Part shown: one piece after another, positions 22,890 through 34,440 of the stretch
How positions within the stretch are numbered: position 1 is the stretch's first letter
How the letters are laid out: each line of letters begins with the position of its first letter
Source: Zanthoxylum bungeanum
Taxonomy: Eukaryota > Streptophyta > Magnoliopsida > Sapindales > Rutaceae
Assembly: GCA_019454045.1 (NCBI GenBank)
Contig: SKCR01051196.1
Coordinates: 124,001 to 188,000 of the forward strand
Direction of reading: 5' to 3'
Length of the DNA: 64,000 nt
Position numbers and translations under genes: made by a program
Notes under the pieces: model-generated
Seen by the model: the letters and a program-made list of their open reading frames with translations, nothing else
Databases searched by the model: none
Told to the model about the DNA's origin: nothing

Positions 22890-22985
22890 TCCTCTTCAGG
22901 TAAAGTACAGCTTCAATCTTTCAACATTAATCGGCTCGGTGAACTCATTCCCTTCCAAGTCTGACAGTCTCACTGCCCCATTTCC
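22890..22985 (-). pseudogene. Ty3 integrase C-terminal scrap, Tat-1
   Basis: The minus strand reads AVRLSDLEGNEFTEPI and LYF, the same end as the Tat-2 integrase (35,990-36,060). A TGA ends it about five codons earlier than in Tat-2. It shows that Tat-1 once had pol and lost it by an internal deletion between about 22,990 and 23,300. Confidence 0.85.
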
Positions 22986-23586
22986 CATTACTTAATGGCT
23001 AGTTTATCTTTTCTGCTTGCTTCTTCCAAGGATTTCCCATGTTTCTAAACATCGATGAGTTTCATAGTACCAATGTTGAATGCTTTTGTCAAATATACTT
23101 ATGTTGAAGGTTTAGGCGAGTAAGCGAAATGAACGTTTTTATTATCATTAAGAAAAAATTCGAACAAGTAGACAAAATCAATGTCTTTATTAAAAATGCA
23201 GAATCAAATAAACTAGCCAGAACAACTTCATCATTTGCAGTACTGCCTTCTTCCTCGGCCCATGGTTCTTCACTGCTGCCATCCTCTATCTCCATGTAAG
23301 AAGCTTGGTGGTTGAGGGTTTGGAGGACAGAGGTTTTGGGTAAGCCGGAGTTGATCATATAAGTGGGTGGTGGAACGGAGTGGTAGGCGGGTAGGGGGTT
23401 ACGGTATGTATTTGCCTATTCTTTATCTGGGTTGGGTATTTTGCGGGTGTCAATGATGTCTTGGATATCGTGCCTAAGGTGGGGCGGCTGTCAGTTTCGT
23501 GACCCTTTAAAAGTTCAAGTCAATGTAATATGGCACAGGGTTTGGAAATGGTTTAGGTTTTAAGGGTTTTAGGAGCCCTCGCATCT
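22986..23586 (-). other. Tat-1 gag-pol linker remains around the deletion
   Basis: 23,280-23,345 matches Tat-2 34,021-34,085 (LQTLNHQASYME against LQTHDHQASRMG). An acidic ORF (23,358-23,089) crosses the deletion joint and is not a real protein. 23,400-23,586 continues the gag side, with a retained DIIDT-like word but closed frames. Confidence 0.6.
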
Positions 23587-24549
23587 TCAGCTTTTCAAAC
23601 ACCTTCGATAGAGGCTTACCAATGATGGCAGTAACCTCGGCAATAGCGGGCTTGGTCTCAGAATACCCCCAAAGGTCTTTCTATTGTCGCCATAGAAATT
23701 TCTGTTCTCAGCTTCTTCCTCCTCAATATCCATAACAGTCTCCCTCAACTGTCGAAAATCAGCAATCATTGAAGTCATCCTCCTCAGCTTTCCATAAATA
23801 GAGGGCTTAGGGCCCTTAATGATCATCTTGATCTGGTCTTTCTCTGAAGGCCGAGTCTGCATCTTCAAAAGCTGGCTTCTCCAGCGATCCACATAATCCT
23901 TAAAGCTCTCTTTCGGCTTCTGTTTGGTGTTTTCCAAGTCACGGAGTGACAAGTCAATCTCCAAGTCTGTAACATACTATTTCAGAAAGGCGTCTACCAG
24001 TTCCCTCCAATCTTCTTTAACCTTTCATTCGAGGCTATGGTACCACACTACAGGTGTCCCCTCAAGTGACATCCCAAATATATTCTGAACTTGGCGCTGT
24101 GACAAGCCCACTAAACTCATTATCGAGATATATTACCGAAGATGGACCCTCGGGTCCCCATTCCCATTGAATTTGGCTATGTCAGGTATTTTAAACTGAG
24201 CCGGCAGTTACTCCTCAAAGGTCATCGCCTCAAAATCCAATAAGTCTGCATGCTTGCCTTTCAGTTTACGGGTAACTGACTCCACCTGATCACAGAGTTT
24301 TTGTATCTCAGCCTGAGACCCGGCTATTCTCCCTGTGACATATTCAGCCAGATCATCATTAAACACTGGGACATCATCATTCAATACGCTTAGAGGGCCC
24401 TCACACCTCTCATTTTCAGATCCTCCCGCAGCGCGGGGCACAGCCATATTAGACACAGCGGCGGTCAAAGCTTGCAGTTTCTCAGTAACCTTGGTGAGAT
24501 TGGCTTCAAATTGATTCATATGAGATCCCTCATTGACTGATTCACTCAT
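23587..24549 (-). pseudogene. Ty3 gag, Tat-1
   Basis: Start at 24,549 (MSESVNEGS). First piece, 113 codons (24,549-24,208): an N-terminal region with a coiled-coil-like stretch of heptads (EANLTKVTEKLQALTAAV; later QAEIQKLCDQVESVTRKL). A stop follows, then the Retrotrans_gag core with stops near 24,135 and 24,025 (WYHSLE, then WRELVDAFL). The last piece (23,964-23,587) reads QKPKESFKDYVDRWRSQL and IIKGPKPSIYGKL, standard for the capsid core of plant Ty3 elements. No zinc knuckle is found before the frame closes. Four or more stops, so it makes no Gag. Confidence 0.88.
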
Positions 24550-25487
24550 ATTTACTAACGGCCTTTTGATTAATCTCCCCTCTTCCTTAACCCAACGGGA
24601 ATCTATGGTGTCTTTTAAGATCGTGTGTTAGTGTGTATGCGTGCAATGCATGTAATGCATAAATTCAAAAAACCTCTATACTAATTGGCCCATTATCATT
24701 CTAAAGTGTTCAATCACATTATTGCGCGGCGCAAACTTGTCCTAGTTGAACAGGCCCAACAGGTTTACACTTTTGCGATAACATGGCCAAACGACTTCAA
24801 ATGATAAGAGGCCTAAACACAAAATGGCCTATCGGTATTTCAGAAGCTTTTGGCCCAATTGTCAAATGACATAAACTCATCCCAATTTAAATGGCCCAAC
24901 AAGTTCATATCTCTTGACAAGAAGTCCAACTAGATCCAAATGACGATGGCCCAAAACATAAACACAAAATAAATAATTTCTATTAGTTCTACGACTAAAG
25001 TTTTCATGTGGGTTTACAGGAGTACGGACAAAGGTTCTCGTTGACGAATGATTGCCCACAATTAGGACTCCCCACTCAAGGGTTCAAGCGACCAAGTGAG
25101 CGCACCTTTTTTTATACCTTACGGTACGTGCCAACGAGTTAAGATGCATGACTGACTGTCAAATGGATTTCCCATTGTAGATTCCCCAGAGGAAGGGTGG
25201 AGCGAACTCTCTTAAATACCCAAGCCTCTTAGGCTCTTATCGCTTGGTGACAGGAATAAACAACGAGTCCTCTAAATTAGTCCATCACAGTAATCTGCGA
25301 GTACATGATTATCTAGTGCCTTCACAGCTTTTCCTTATAGAAAGGTAGTGAATGAAGGAAGACACCAAACCATTACCAAGCTTTAATAATGCCTTTGATT
25401 AAACCCATTTTCAACTCACGGTAGACATGGTTAACTAAAGCACCAATCATAAACATCACAAGACATGATTTCAGGGCCGATTCTCTA
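24550..25487 (-). other. Tat-1 5' leader
   Basis: 938 bp between primer site and gag, non-coding. 24,960-25,487 matches the Tat-3 leader (55,600-56,090) closely, including 'caagcgaccaagtgagc' and 'gttagccttttccttatag'-like blocks. It contains repeated GGCCCAA words at 24,680-24,960. Confidence 0.8.
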
Positions 25488-25505
25488 TCCCCAGTGGAGT
25501 CGCCA
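25488..25505 (-). promoter_or_regulatory. primer-binding site, Tat-1
   Basis: Minus strand TGGCGACTCCACTGGGGA, three bases from the LTR. Tat-3 has TGGCGACTCCATTGGGGA at 56,094. It differs from the Met site of the copia elements. Ogre elements are reported to use tRNA-Arg; that this sequence is the same site is inference. Confidence 0.82.
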
Positions 25506-25508
25506 GAC

Positions 25509-27592
25509 TGTAGGACACAGAAATCGGCAACGTTGTTCTAGGCTCGCGGCCTAGTTGGGAGTATAAAATAGCCTGCGGGGGAACTAAACCGGAGAAATAA
25601 TATGGAGTCACCCCCCGGTGTGAACCGGGAAAATATGATTTAAGGCCACACTCACCCCTCACAATGGAAGACCTCAAACCATTGGGTTCGGAATGGTCCC
25701 TTACTTATGTCACTTGTAATGATATGATTTGTGCAATAAACTAACCGAATCTACTCAACATGTATGTTCAAAGGTGACTTAGGTCTAGTTCTCATTCATC
25801 AAAATAAATCATATAACTAAGTTCGCATGCTTTGAAAATAAGTCATTATAACGGCAAGCATACGATATCACACAATGAGCATGTCGAATCATAAAACACC
25901 AAGGACAAATTAATAACTATTTAAACAAAACAAAAACTAAATTCCTCTTGCCAAATCAATGGACTAAATCATGCATAAATAAATAAAATAATTATACTTG
26001 AAAATAAACAATTTACTAAACTAAATCATGCTCAAATAATAAATAATGTACTAACAACCTAATCATGCTCGAATACAAAGTTTGGATGAAATGAAATACG
26101 TGTCTCTCAAGCGGTATGTGGCATTGTATCCCTAGTGTAGACCACACTACCGTCCATTCGGATTCGGCTACGGAATTTACGTCCAAGTTTCCATCTCATA
26201 TACCACAAAAGAGAACACGTATTCCGTTCATCCGAAAATCACATCATGCATCAACAAACGACTCTCAAGCGATAATATATTAAAATAAATAAAAGAAACG
26301 AAAGATAATAAATAAATAAGGTGCCTCAGGTCTAACCTTTTATGTCGCTTCTTGGAAGTGCATTACACGGCCGTTGGAAGGGTTGATGATCCGCAACTCC
26401 TCTGGTTCACTAACTCAACATTTTTCTTCGCTGTTTCATTGTTTGGGCTGTGGTTTTCACTCCATTTTGCTACTGTTTTCTCACAGCTTTGCTGTTGGAT
26501 TATGCAGTTTAAAGGGGCTAAAATATGGGCTGTTTCGGTGGTAAAAGAATGTGCGGTTTCGGTGGTCAAAAGGTGCAGTTTTTGGGACTACAGTGAGGAG
26601 ATTTCAGGGGACTGTTTTGGCACACAAGAAGGTTCTGTATGCGGGGGTTTTTTACGGTGAATGAGGGGTAATTTCAGGAGTATTTTGGAGTGTAAAATCT
26701 ACTTGCAGTGGGAGGTGAGTTGCGGCAGTTTTTCTGTGTACAGTGGGTGTAAAAACCGTGCAGTGCAGTGAGGAATTACGCGGTAGTTTGGGCAGTATGT
26801 AGGGGAGCTTATACGTGCGGTTTTGGGCTGGTCATTGAGGGTGTTTTACGGCAGTGTTTGGGCACTGATGTGTGGCAATCTTGGGGCAGTAGAGAAGGCT
26901 TTATGTGGCTGTATGGAAGGGGTTTATACGGTAGTTTGGTGGATGCAATAGGGATGCGGCAATAGATGTAATTCTTGGAGGCTTTGGGTGTGTGAATGAT
27001 GTGGTAATATGAAGGAAATTTTTGAGGCCTTGGGCCTGTATCACTAGGGTTGGTAAGGGTGGTGAATGCCTCTTTTTATAGGCAAAGGGATGGAAGCAAT
27101 CCTAGTCCGAATAGGAAAGAATCTCCTAATGATGGTGACATCTCCTAATTAGTATCTCATAAGGAATCAATCTCTCTAATTTAGGATAATGATTGGTTTT
27201 GATTAGGAAATGGATCCATGAGATTTCCTTTACTTTGGAAAGGATTTGACTTGATTTAAGCATGTGTTAAATGTGTATCTTGCTAATTAGGAGAGCCATG
27301 GGCATAAACTTGGTCTCATTGGGCATGGGTTTTGGGTTTTTGGTAGACTTGGGTATTTGGGTTTGGTATATGGTTTGATGAGTGGCTTATGGGGTTTTGG
27401 GCCAAGGATAAACTTTAAAACAGATATCCAACGAGCAAACAGAAGCTAGACAACCGAATTAATTCCAACAAAAATGCCAATTTCCAACTTTACCCTTCCA
27501 ACGTCCGTTTCTCGCGACTTCCGCAGTTTAAAGGTAGTGTCTCCATACGAGACTCATCTTAGGGACTTATATGCAAAAATGCAGTGCCTACA
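25509..27592 (-). repeat. Tat-1 5' LTR, 2,084 bp
   Basis: TGTAGGACACAG to AGTGCCTACA, followed by target duplication GTAAC. A TATA box lies at 27,073-27,080. Confidence 0.93.
27073..27080 (-). promoter_or_regulatory. TATA box, Tat-1 5' LTR
   Basis: TATAAAAA at the position shared by all Tat LTRs in the window. As the 5' LTR it would drive the element's genomic RNA. Confidence 0.7.
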
Positions 27593-29332
27593 GTAACTAT
27601 ATGAAATTGTGAATGTGAATGAATATGAAAATGTATAAGTATATGAGTATGTATTCGTATATGCATATGACATTACGAAAAGTATAGGTTGGATATGTTC
27701 ATTTGGTAAAGACACTATATCAAATGTTTCTAGATAGAGATTCTGAAATGAATAATTTGATTAATAAAAGAAAATTTATGAGGACTATCAAAAGCATGAC
27801 ATTTGAATTTTATAATGGGGTCTAGATTCATATGTTTGAAACATATATTTATACGTAAGTGTTTGAATCATGTTTTGGAATGTTTGTTATGGATGTGCTT
27901 GTGTATGAGAATTCATATGATAAGTTTGGTATGCGGTGATATGTATGCATTTTTGTATGTTTAAATGATTGATGTTCTCGTGGTATAGTTGTCAAGCTGG
28001 TTAGGAATCCATTCGGATGGAATTCATCTCATACCTATTCTAAAATAGGTAATGAGTCTCATAAGAGTATTATTTGTGTAAGCCAACCATATTTGTGAAT
28101 TGTTGGATGATGTGATCTTGGATATACCGATTGTTATGTGTGCCTCATAATTGGTAAATATGTCTAACTGTATGCATATGTATGACAGAACTCATGATAA
28201 GTGTGGATTATGTATGTGTATGTTAAATGAATAGCTGATTTGAAACCGATACGAATATCAAAGGTTATAAGCGTGTTTGCTAATTTGTATTGATATATAC
28301 GCATATGTCTAAGGATTCTGAAATTGTATTTGCATGAATATAAAGAAGTGTGATATAGTAGTTTGAAGATATATGAAACCTAAGTGTTAAGGTATTGTAA
28401 AGTTATCGTGGATTGAAGAAGGTTAAAGAAAATTGTTTTGATATTGAAGAAAGAGGTTTTGGTATTATAGATAGTTTGTAACTGGACAGATGGAAGTTTG
28501 TTAGATTTGCCGATTTGATGATATTTCAAAGATATTTATTGTGATAAGTATTAAAATGTGACTTCATGTTTCTTGTGAATGAAATAGTTTCTATGTAAAA
28601 GGATATGTTCTGTGATATTCATACTGATGTCTTGTGGGATTTAGATGTTTGGTTAATGGATTGGTGTATATGTGAACATATAGCATGGGAATTTGACATA
28701 GGTAAAATATAAAGGATATAATGAGTTAATGAATCCGAACTTGTAACAATTTAGTAATCTTGATAAACTACTGATATGTTTGATTTGTTTGTTGTATCTT
28801 GTTATCTTGTTTATTGTAATACTAGCATGGTTACTTAATGAGTTTTTAAAACTCACACAAAAACTAATTTGCTAGTTTTGTAGGTTGGCTTCCGGATTGG
28901 TCAACGAAAACATCTTTGGAAGTCATGCTCGAGACACGGATCTCCCAAGCGGTAGTCACCCTCACAAATGTCCTAGGATAAACTTTAGAATTGTAGGATT
29001 TGGTATTAATATTTTATTTATCGTGTTGAGCACGCTATTTGTAAATATTAAATAAATGTTTGATTTCTCATAATATTGTGGGCAGAGCCCTTGACTGTTG
29101 ATAGATGATGTAGGCATGGAGCCTTTAACTAATGTTTTTGATGTGTTGATGTGGATCTGAGATCTGTTTTGATATGTGATGTTTATTTCTGGATCATTTC
29201 GATGCTGGACTGAGATCCAGGTTATCTGGTTTTAGGATACATCATGCTGGATTTTCATAAATTTAGAGACTTATGGAGATGGGTCAATCATATCTCCTGC
29301 CGGTAGCATCCTACCTCTGGCGGGATGTTACA

Positions 29333-30067
29333 GTGGCTAAATTGCTCGTATATGATCTAGGCTTATATGACGAACGTGTCTAAACTTAAAGAGTCTCACA
29401 ATATGAAGTGTATTTGTTAAGCACTTGGGCAGCCGATAATTTTTTATAATGAATAATATTGATATTATAATTATCAAACAAAGTAATTAAATACTATTGG
29501 ATAAAATTAATTATTTACTTGATTATTGGGATTAATTTGATTAACCCAAAATCATAGAAGGGCTTTGTTATAATTTCATAAATATCTCTACCGTTTGAGG
29601 ATATTTTGGTAAATTTAAAATATGTAATAAAAAATATATTTGATTTAATTGGATTTAATCAAAGTGGTAGATAATGAAATAATCGAGTGGTTTGGACAAA
29701 TTGGATTAAGCCTACCTAAAAGTTAATTCGAAGTTTTATGAATTGAAAAATGCATAAGCTTGACTATAAAAGGCATGTTTGAGGAATTTTTTGACTAAAC
29801 AAATATAAGGAAAATCATAAGAAAAATTAACCTAAAGAAAGTATTTCTGAGAGATGTTTTGGAAGTTCTCTGCATTTTCAATAAGGAGAAGAAGATTGGA
29901 TCTTGAAATCAAGCCTGCTAGGTAAGTTTGATATTCTCTCAAGCTATATTTTTCATTTGTGAGTTTTTATAATTAGTGAAACATATAGTGATGTATTATG
30001 TATTATATACATAATAACATAGCTTACTGAATTATGTATTGGATACATAAAAACATAGCTCCAAGTA
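29333..30067 (+). repeat. CopE first LTR, right part
   Basis: Continues 16,109-17,051 after the solo-LTR insertion and aligns with 31,005-31,780. It breaks off at 30,067 where a second CopE LTR begins. TATAAAA lies at 29,765-29,771. Two TATGTAT-N3-ATACATA palindromes are at 29,997-30,013 and 30,033-30,049. Confidence 0.85.
29997..30049. repeat. two TATGTAT/ATACATA palindromes
   Basis: Perfect 7-bp arms with 3-bp centres at 29,997-30,013 and 30,033-30,049, each followed by AACATAGCT: a 36-bp direct duplication of a palindrome near the LTR end. Confidence 0.85.
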
Positions 30068-31320
30068 TGGAGTTGGTGTTTGGAGTGTCAATCTAATTAA
30101 TATATTACACATTATATTTTATTATTTATTAATAAAATAACTATATTTTTCTTTCAACCTTTGTTAATGGAATTATTATCTCATAATGCATATTAGATTG
30201 ATATATAAATATGTTGAGAATGGCATCAATCTTAAAATAGTCATGTAGTACACTGAATGGTCTAAAATTGGGGATAGTATTACTATTATAAACTATTCTT
30301 AAAATAAATATTTTTAATTGTTGGTTTGGAATAAGGTCGAATTCATATATTCTATAAGACTAGAACATGTAGTATATTGGAACTTGAGTTTAAAATATTT
30401 AACCCAATGTACCATGAGCAATGGAAGTTCATATAGACGTGTGGCTATTTGTTGCAGCGAATACTAAATGACTCACAGGTGATTCCTAATAGCTGGAAGT
30501 ACACACCACCTTCAGTGGGAATCTCCTTGAATCGAGTAGCATATGTAATCCTTTGACTATAGGATAGAATTGATTTCCTATGTGATCCTCCACACTTTGA
30601 TGTCAAATACGTCAGAGACCTTTCATGGTCTTACCACTAGATATTCATTGAGTGTGGACCGATGCACTCGTTAATCAAGTATGTATCAAGATAGGATCTG
30701 TCGGCTCATATGTGTACTATAAAGGGGTTTAGGTATCCGTGTGAGTAAGTCATATTTTTAAGATTTTTGCCAAAGCCAATCACCTATAGTGAATCACATA
30801 TATCAGAAATGGTGTTCTGATTAATTTTAAAGAATCATGGACATGTCGACAATATGAGATGTTCGCCTTGGAAACTTAACGGTATAATCTATGTTTCCTA
30901 AGCATAACTCTGATAGCCTACGATAGAGAGATTGTTAATCATATGTGATGACCTTGACTTGTATAGTTCAGAAAGGTCATTCGTGTTCTTCTTAAATTCT
31001 GAGGTGGTCGAATTGCGTACATATAAGCTGCGCTTATATGACGAATATGTACGGGCTTAAAGAGTTCCACAATATGAAGTATACTCATTAAGCAATTAGG
31101 TAGCCGATGATGTTTGATAATAAATAATATTTGATATCATATTATCAATTAAAATAATTAAATATTATTGGATAATATTAATTATTTATTTTAACCTAAT
31201 TGGATTAATCCAAAATTACACAAGGGCTTTGTTATGTTTTCATTAATATCTCTACCATTCGAGGATATTTTGGTAATTATAAAATATGTAATAATATGTG
31301 TGTTTGGCTTGATTTAATGA

Positions 31321-31471
31321 GATTAAATCAAAGTGGTAGACAATGAACTAATCAAATTGGCTAAACTTTATCTACATTTAATTAGATTAAATCCAAGTGG
31401 TAGAAAATGAACTAATCAATTGGTTAAACTTTGTCTAGATTAAATCAAAGTGGTAGACAAAGGTGATTAGT
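31321..31471 (+). repeat. triplicated ~60-bp unit in CopE LTR
   Basis: Units start at about 31,321, 31,385 and 31,439 with 'gattaaatcaaagtggtaga'. The first LTR has one copy (about 29,654). A local expansion upstream of the TATA box. Confidence 0.8.
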
Positions 31472-31563
31472 CACACCTAATTTTGTATATTTGGAAAAAT
31501 TATATTAAGCCCACTTCAAAGTGATTAAAAATTTCTATTAATTAAAAATTATATAAGCTTCAC

Positions 31564-31570
31564 TATAAAA
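31564..31570 (+). promoter_or_regulatory. TATA box, CopE second LTR
   Basis: TATAAAA in a context (CACTATAAAAGGCAAGC) conserved with the first LTR. Confidence 0.7.
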
Positions 31571-32194
31571 GGCAAGCTTGAACAAATTTTTAAGCAAGCA
31601 AGCATAAGGAAAAGTATAAGAAAGATTAGCTTAAATAAGTGTTTAGAGAACCTTTAAAAGTTCTCTATATTTTTCAAAAATGAGGAGAATAATGTATCTT
31701 TGGTTTAAGCTTACTATGTAAGTTTGATCTTCTCTAATAAGTTATGTTTTTGTATTTGACACATGATAATATAGCTTGAAGTTGAAATTATTTTAATAAA
31801 TTTATGTATGGATACTTTGGAAGCAAACACAATATACTTGTAATTTGGTTAAAAATATTCACGTTGGACATGAACATAAAATTAGAGTTTGGAACTCTAG
31901 ATGAAAGCTTGGAGCTATGCTACTATTCTAGAATCACTTGACTACCTTTAAGTGACCTAGAATTGTGCATGAATCACTTTATTATGGGATTCTAATTTGG
32001 TCTGTATTTTGAATTCAAAATTTACGCTTGTGTTTATTTAGAGTAAATTTATGTTTTTGTAAAAATATTTGATACTTTGACAAACATGATTTTATTTTAT
32101 AACATGTGTCGATATTGGTTATGATGTTAAAAATAATTTTGGGTGTTTGGTAGTGTTTAGGGAAGATTGGAAGTAATTATGGTAAAATATCAAA

Positions 32195-32230
32195 TTTCCA
32201 TCAGCTCTCTGGATAGAGAGCTGATGGAAA
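32195..32230. repeat. perfect 16-bp hairpin
   Basis: Arms TTTCCATCAGCTCTCT and AGAGAGCTGATGGAAA are exact reverse complements around a GGAT loop. It lies in the transcribed 3' part of the CopE LTR. Could mark RNA 3' end formation, or be a tiny foldback insertion. Confidence 0.92.
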
Positions 32231-32487
32231 CATTGAAAGCAAATTTAAAAATAAAATAAAATAAAATATTGTGCACTAAATGTGTGCGCTGTAATTTATT
32301 TTCTCCCATTTTGAATTTCCGGACTCCGATTTAGTCCCGGTTTTTTCCTATGCACTCGTAATGGAATATAGTATTCAATTAAATTATTTAAAAATATATC
32401 CATTCTTAATGCATGGGTTAGACCCACTTCTACTACACAGGACACCAATCTGACCTTAGGGGTCTCATAACCATTGCCCCAAAAGAA

Positions 32488-32499
32488 TGGTATAAGAGC
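32488..32499 (+). promoter_or_regulatory. primer-binding site, CopE
   Basis: TGGTATAAGAGC followed by AGG: initiator-Met site TGGTATCAGAGC with one C-to-A change. Fixes the plus orientation of CopE. Confidence 0.82.
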
Positions 32500-32765
32500 A
32501 GGTCTTAACCACATAAAACACATGTATTTGATTATATGCCTCTGTAATTTTAATTTAATTATGCATAAGTCATATTGGAAATGCATTGAATTTTTTAAAT
32601 TAAAATTTTTATTTTGACCTAAACACAGTAATGACTTGATTGTCATAAATTTCTCATGATCAGATGATTACTTTTAAGTAATAGTATTAATAATATTGGA
32701 GTATTATTGCATGGTCTGTCTTGTCAATACAGAGATGAACGAATTATTATTACTTATGCTCAATA

Positions 32766-33062
32766 CCGTCATTATTGTGAGGGTATAAGTAGTCATAACT
32801 TAGGTCGCTCCAGTAAAACATTAAATATAGAGTGATGAGTTGACGTAGTCACCTAATACTGTCATTATTGTTATGATGTACTTACGAAGTTCATTAGTGC
32901 ACATTGATAAGTATACACCTAGAACACATTTTAATCTAAAATCGTCATTATTATGAGAATAGAAAATGGTTAAGGACTAAACTTAGGAATCACATGAATG
33001 TGATTGAACTTTGAGGTCTACTTAATGACTTTATGAAGGCCAAGACCGTCATTATTATGAAG
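32766..33062 (+). repeat. four spaced CGTCATTATT motifs in CopE leader
   Basis: (C/T)GTCATTATTRTGA words begin near 32,767, 32,860, 32,943 and 33,047, about 82-104 bp apart. The leader (32,500-33,254) is otherwise unremarkable and non-coding. Copies one and two can pair AATA with TATT around the GTCAT loop. Confidence 0.75.
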
Positions 33063-33254
33063 TTGAAGTAAATGTCATGGGATCCACTTCCCGCTATGAA
33101 TTTGATTGCCAAAATTCTATTTTTTCTGTTAAGGTAGATTACGGAATTATGTAATGTAATGGGAGGGAAACAATAGATTTAAAATCTATAATTGTATTAG
33201 TATTTTTATATTGAAATGAAAATATTTTGCTAGTATTTAATTGTTATCTTTTTG

Positions 33255-33838
33255 ATGGCTTCCGTAAATCCATTAGTGTGACTTTTGGATTCTAATAAAT
33301 TGAAAGGAGACGAGAACTATTTTGACTGGGAAATGAACATCCACCTTGTCTTGAAGTTGGAGAAGTTGTGCTATGTGACGATGAATCCATTTCCTGTTGA
33401 AATCCATCATTATTCCACTCCCAAATAATGAGAGGCATTTGAGAAATTGAAGGATGATAAACTAAGGGTGAAATCATACATTTTAGGATCGATGGTTCCA
33501 GATTTGCTAAGATAGCACATAGAGGTGCCCTATGCTTGGAGCATTATGAGAACATTCAGGGATTTTTTTAAAGCAAATCAATAAATTAAAATATATCAGA
33601 GGTCTAAAGAATTGTTTCATGCTACGCTCAAGGATTGAGGAGCAGTTTACATTCATATTTTGAACATGATTGACTAGATATTATATTTGGAACGACATGG
33701 CATTATGATCGATACACGGCTAGGCCGAAAATTGATTTTATCTTCTTTGTCTGGTACTTACGCTGGTTTTGTGTTAAACCTTCATATGAATTCGATGTAA
33801 GCCAGTTATGGATAACTTCACAACATGTTACGCACGGC
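33255..33838 (+). pseudogene. copia gag, CopE, part 1
   Basis: ATG at 33,255, stop after eight codons, then GDENYFDWEMNIHLVLKLEK and CYVTMNPFP, the N-terminal gag signature of copia elements. Two adjacent stops near 33,426 and further stops near 33,513, 33,580 and 33,640 follow. It ends at 33,838 where Tat-2 inserted, and resumes at 43,858 with the zinc knuckle. No protein expected. Confidence 0.82.
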
Positions 33839-34029
33839 TGTAGGCACTGTATTTTTACATATAAGTCCTGATGATGAGCCTCGTACAAAGGCACTACCCT
33901 TCAAGTCGTGGGAAACGGACGTCAGAAGGGAAAATTCAGAAATTAATACCTTGTTAGACTTAATTCATTTGCTTAGCTTCGGGTTTGATCGTTGGACTCT
34001 GTTTTAAAATTCATCCTTGGCCCAAAACC
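33839..34029 (+). repeat. Tat-2 5' LTR remnant, ~190 bp
   Basis: Matches 41,773-41,975 of the 3' LTR up to 'cttggcccaaaaccc', then switches to the gag-pol linker also found in Tat-1 (23,345 leftward). The word CCCAAAACC exists on both sides, so the joint lies within this 9-base microhomology. Confidence 0.85.
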
Positions 34030-34440
34030 CCCGACAGCACTGTCCTCCAAACTCACGACCACCAAGCTTCCCGCATGGGGATATGGGGAGACAATAGTAC
34101 GAATGAAACAGAGCAGAAAGGGGAAAGTAAATGGGAAAAAGAATTACAGCAGTTAGAGGATCTGATGTCTGAAAAAGCCAGAAGATAGAAGAAGACAAAG
34201 TTGCAAATTATGGGGATGTTTGTTTTCCTGATATTATTCAATTGTGATCTCACATCCATTAATAATAAAGACATTCATTTCGTTTACTTGCCCGAGTCTC
34301 TTCCTTTCAACTTGCACAACTTGAGAGTATATTTGACATCAACTCAACCAAAACAAACGCATTTAACCTTGGTGCGCTTGAAAGACCCAGTGAGGTCTTA
34401 ATCGCAAGAGAGGTTACCTCTGAAGAGCGGAAGAAATTAG
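34030..34440 (+). pseudogene. Tat-2 gag-pol linker remains
   Basis: 34,030-34,190 encodes LQTHDHQASRMG and an acidic/basic stretch (KGESKWEKELQQLEDLMSEK) related to the linker of Tat-1. 34,190-34,440 is open in part (QPKQTHLTLVRLKDPV) but I do not recognise a domain. Stops near 34,186 and 34,400. RT, expected between linker and RNase H, is absent. Confidence 0.5.

Larger units (their letters stand above)
18773..27592 (-). mobile_element. Tat-1: Tat/Ogre-type Ty3 element, pol deleted
   Basis: Two LTRs (18,773-20,839 and 25,509-27,592) in the same orientation, both TGTAGG..CCTACA/GCCTACA. Perfect target duplication GTAAC (18,768-18,772 and 27,593-27,597). The primer site lies left of the right LTR, so the element reads on the minus strand. 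Internal part is 4.67 kb: leader, gag, short linker, about 80 bp of integrase end, then a 3' UTR with tandem arrays. Protease, RT, RNase H and most of integrase are missing. Tandem arrays in the 3' UTR and long LTRs are known features of the Tat/Ogre lineage. The LTR pair differs at many sites by eye, mostly transitions. Confidence 0.92.
17052..29332 (+). mobile_element. Chr-type solo LTR split by Tat-1
   Basis: It begins TGTAATATCCCAGG and ends GGCGGGATGTTACA, a chromovirus-like terminal pair in plus orientation. Perfect 5-bp target duplication GTGGC: 17,047-17,051 and 29,333-29,337. Without the nested Tat-1 (18,773-27,592) and its duplicated 5 bp it is about 3.46 kb. I see no gag, pol, primer site or second LTR in it, so it is best read as a solo LTR left by recombination between two LTRs. 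Low-complexity TATG-rich stretches lie at 18,670-18,760 and 27,600-27,670. A 161-codon ORF (17,296-17,781) has no recognisable domain and is probably chance. Confidence 0.85.
30068..32485 (+). repeat. CopE second LTR
   Basis: It starts TGGAGTTGGTG (the first LTR begins TGTTGGAGTTGG) and runs to the bases before the primer site at 32,488, about 2.4 kb. It is longer than the preserved part of the first LTR, which lacks the last ~700 bp. TATAAAA at 31,564-31,570 in the context 'cactataaaaggcaagc' is shared with 29,765. The exact 3' end is uncertain because no clean CA terminus is visible. Confidence 0.75.
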
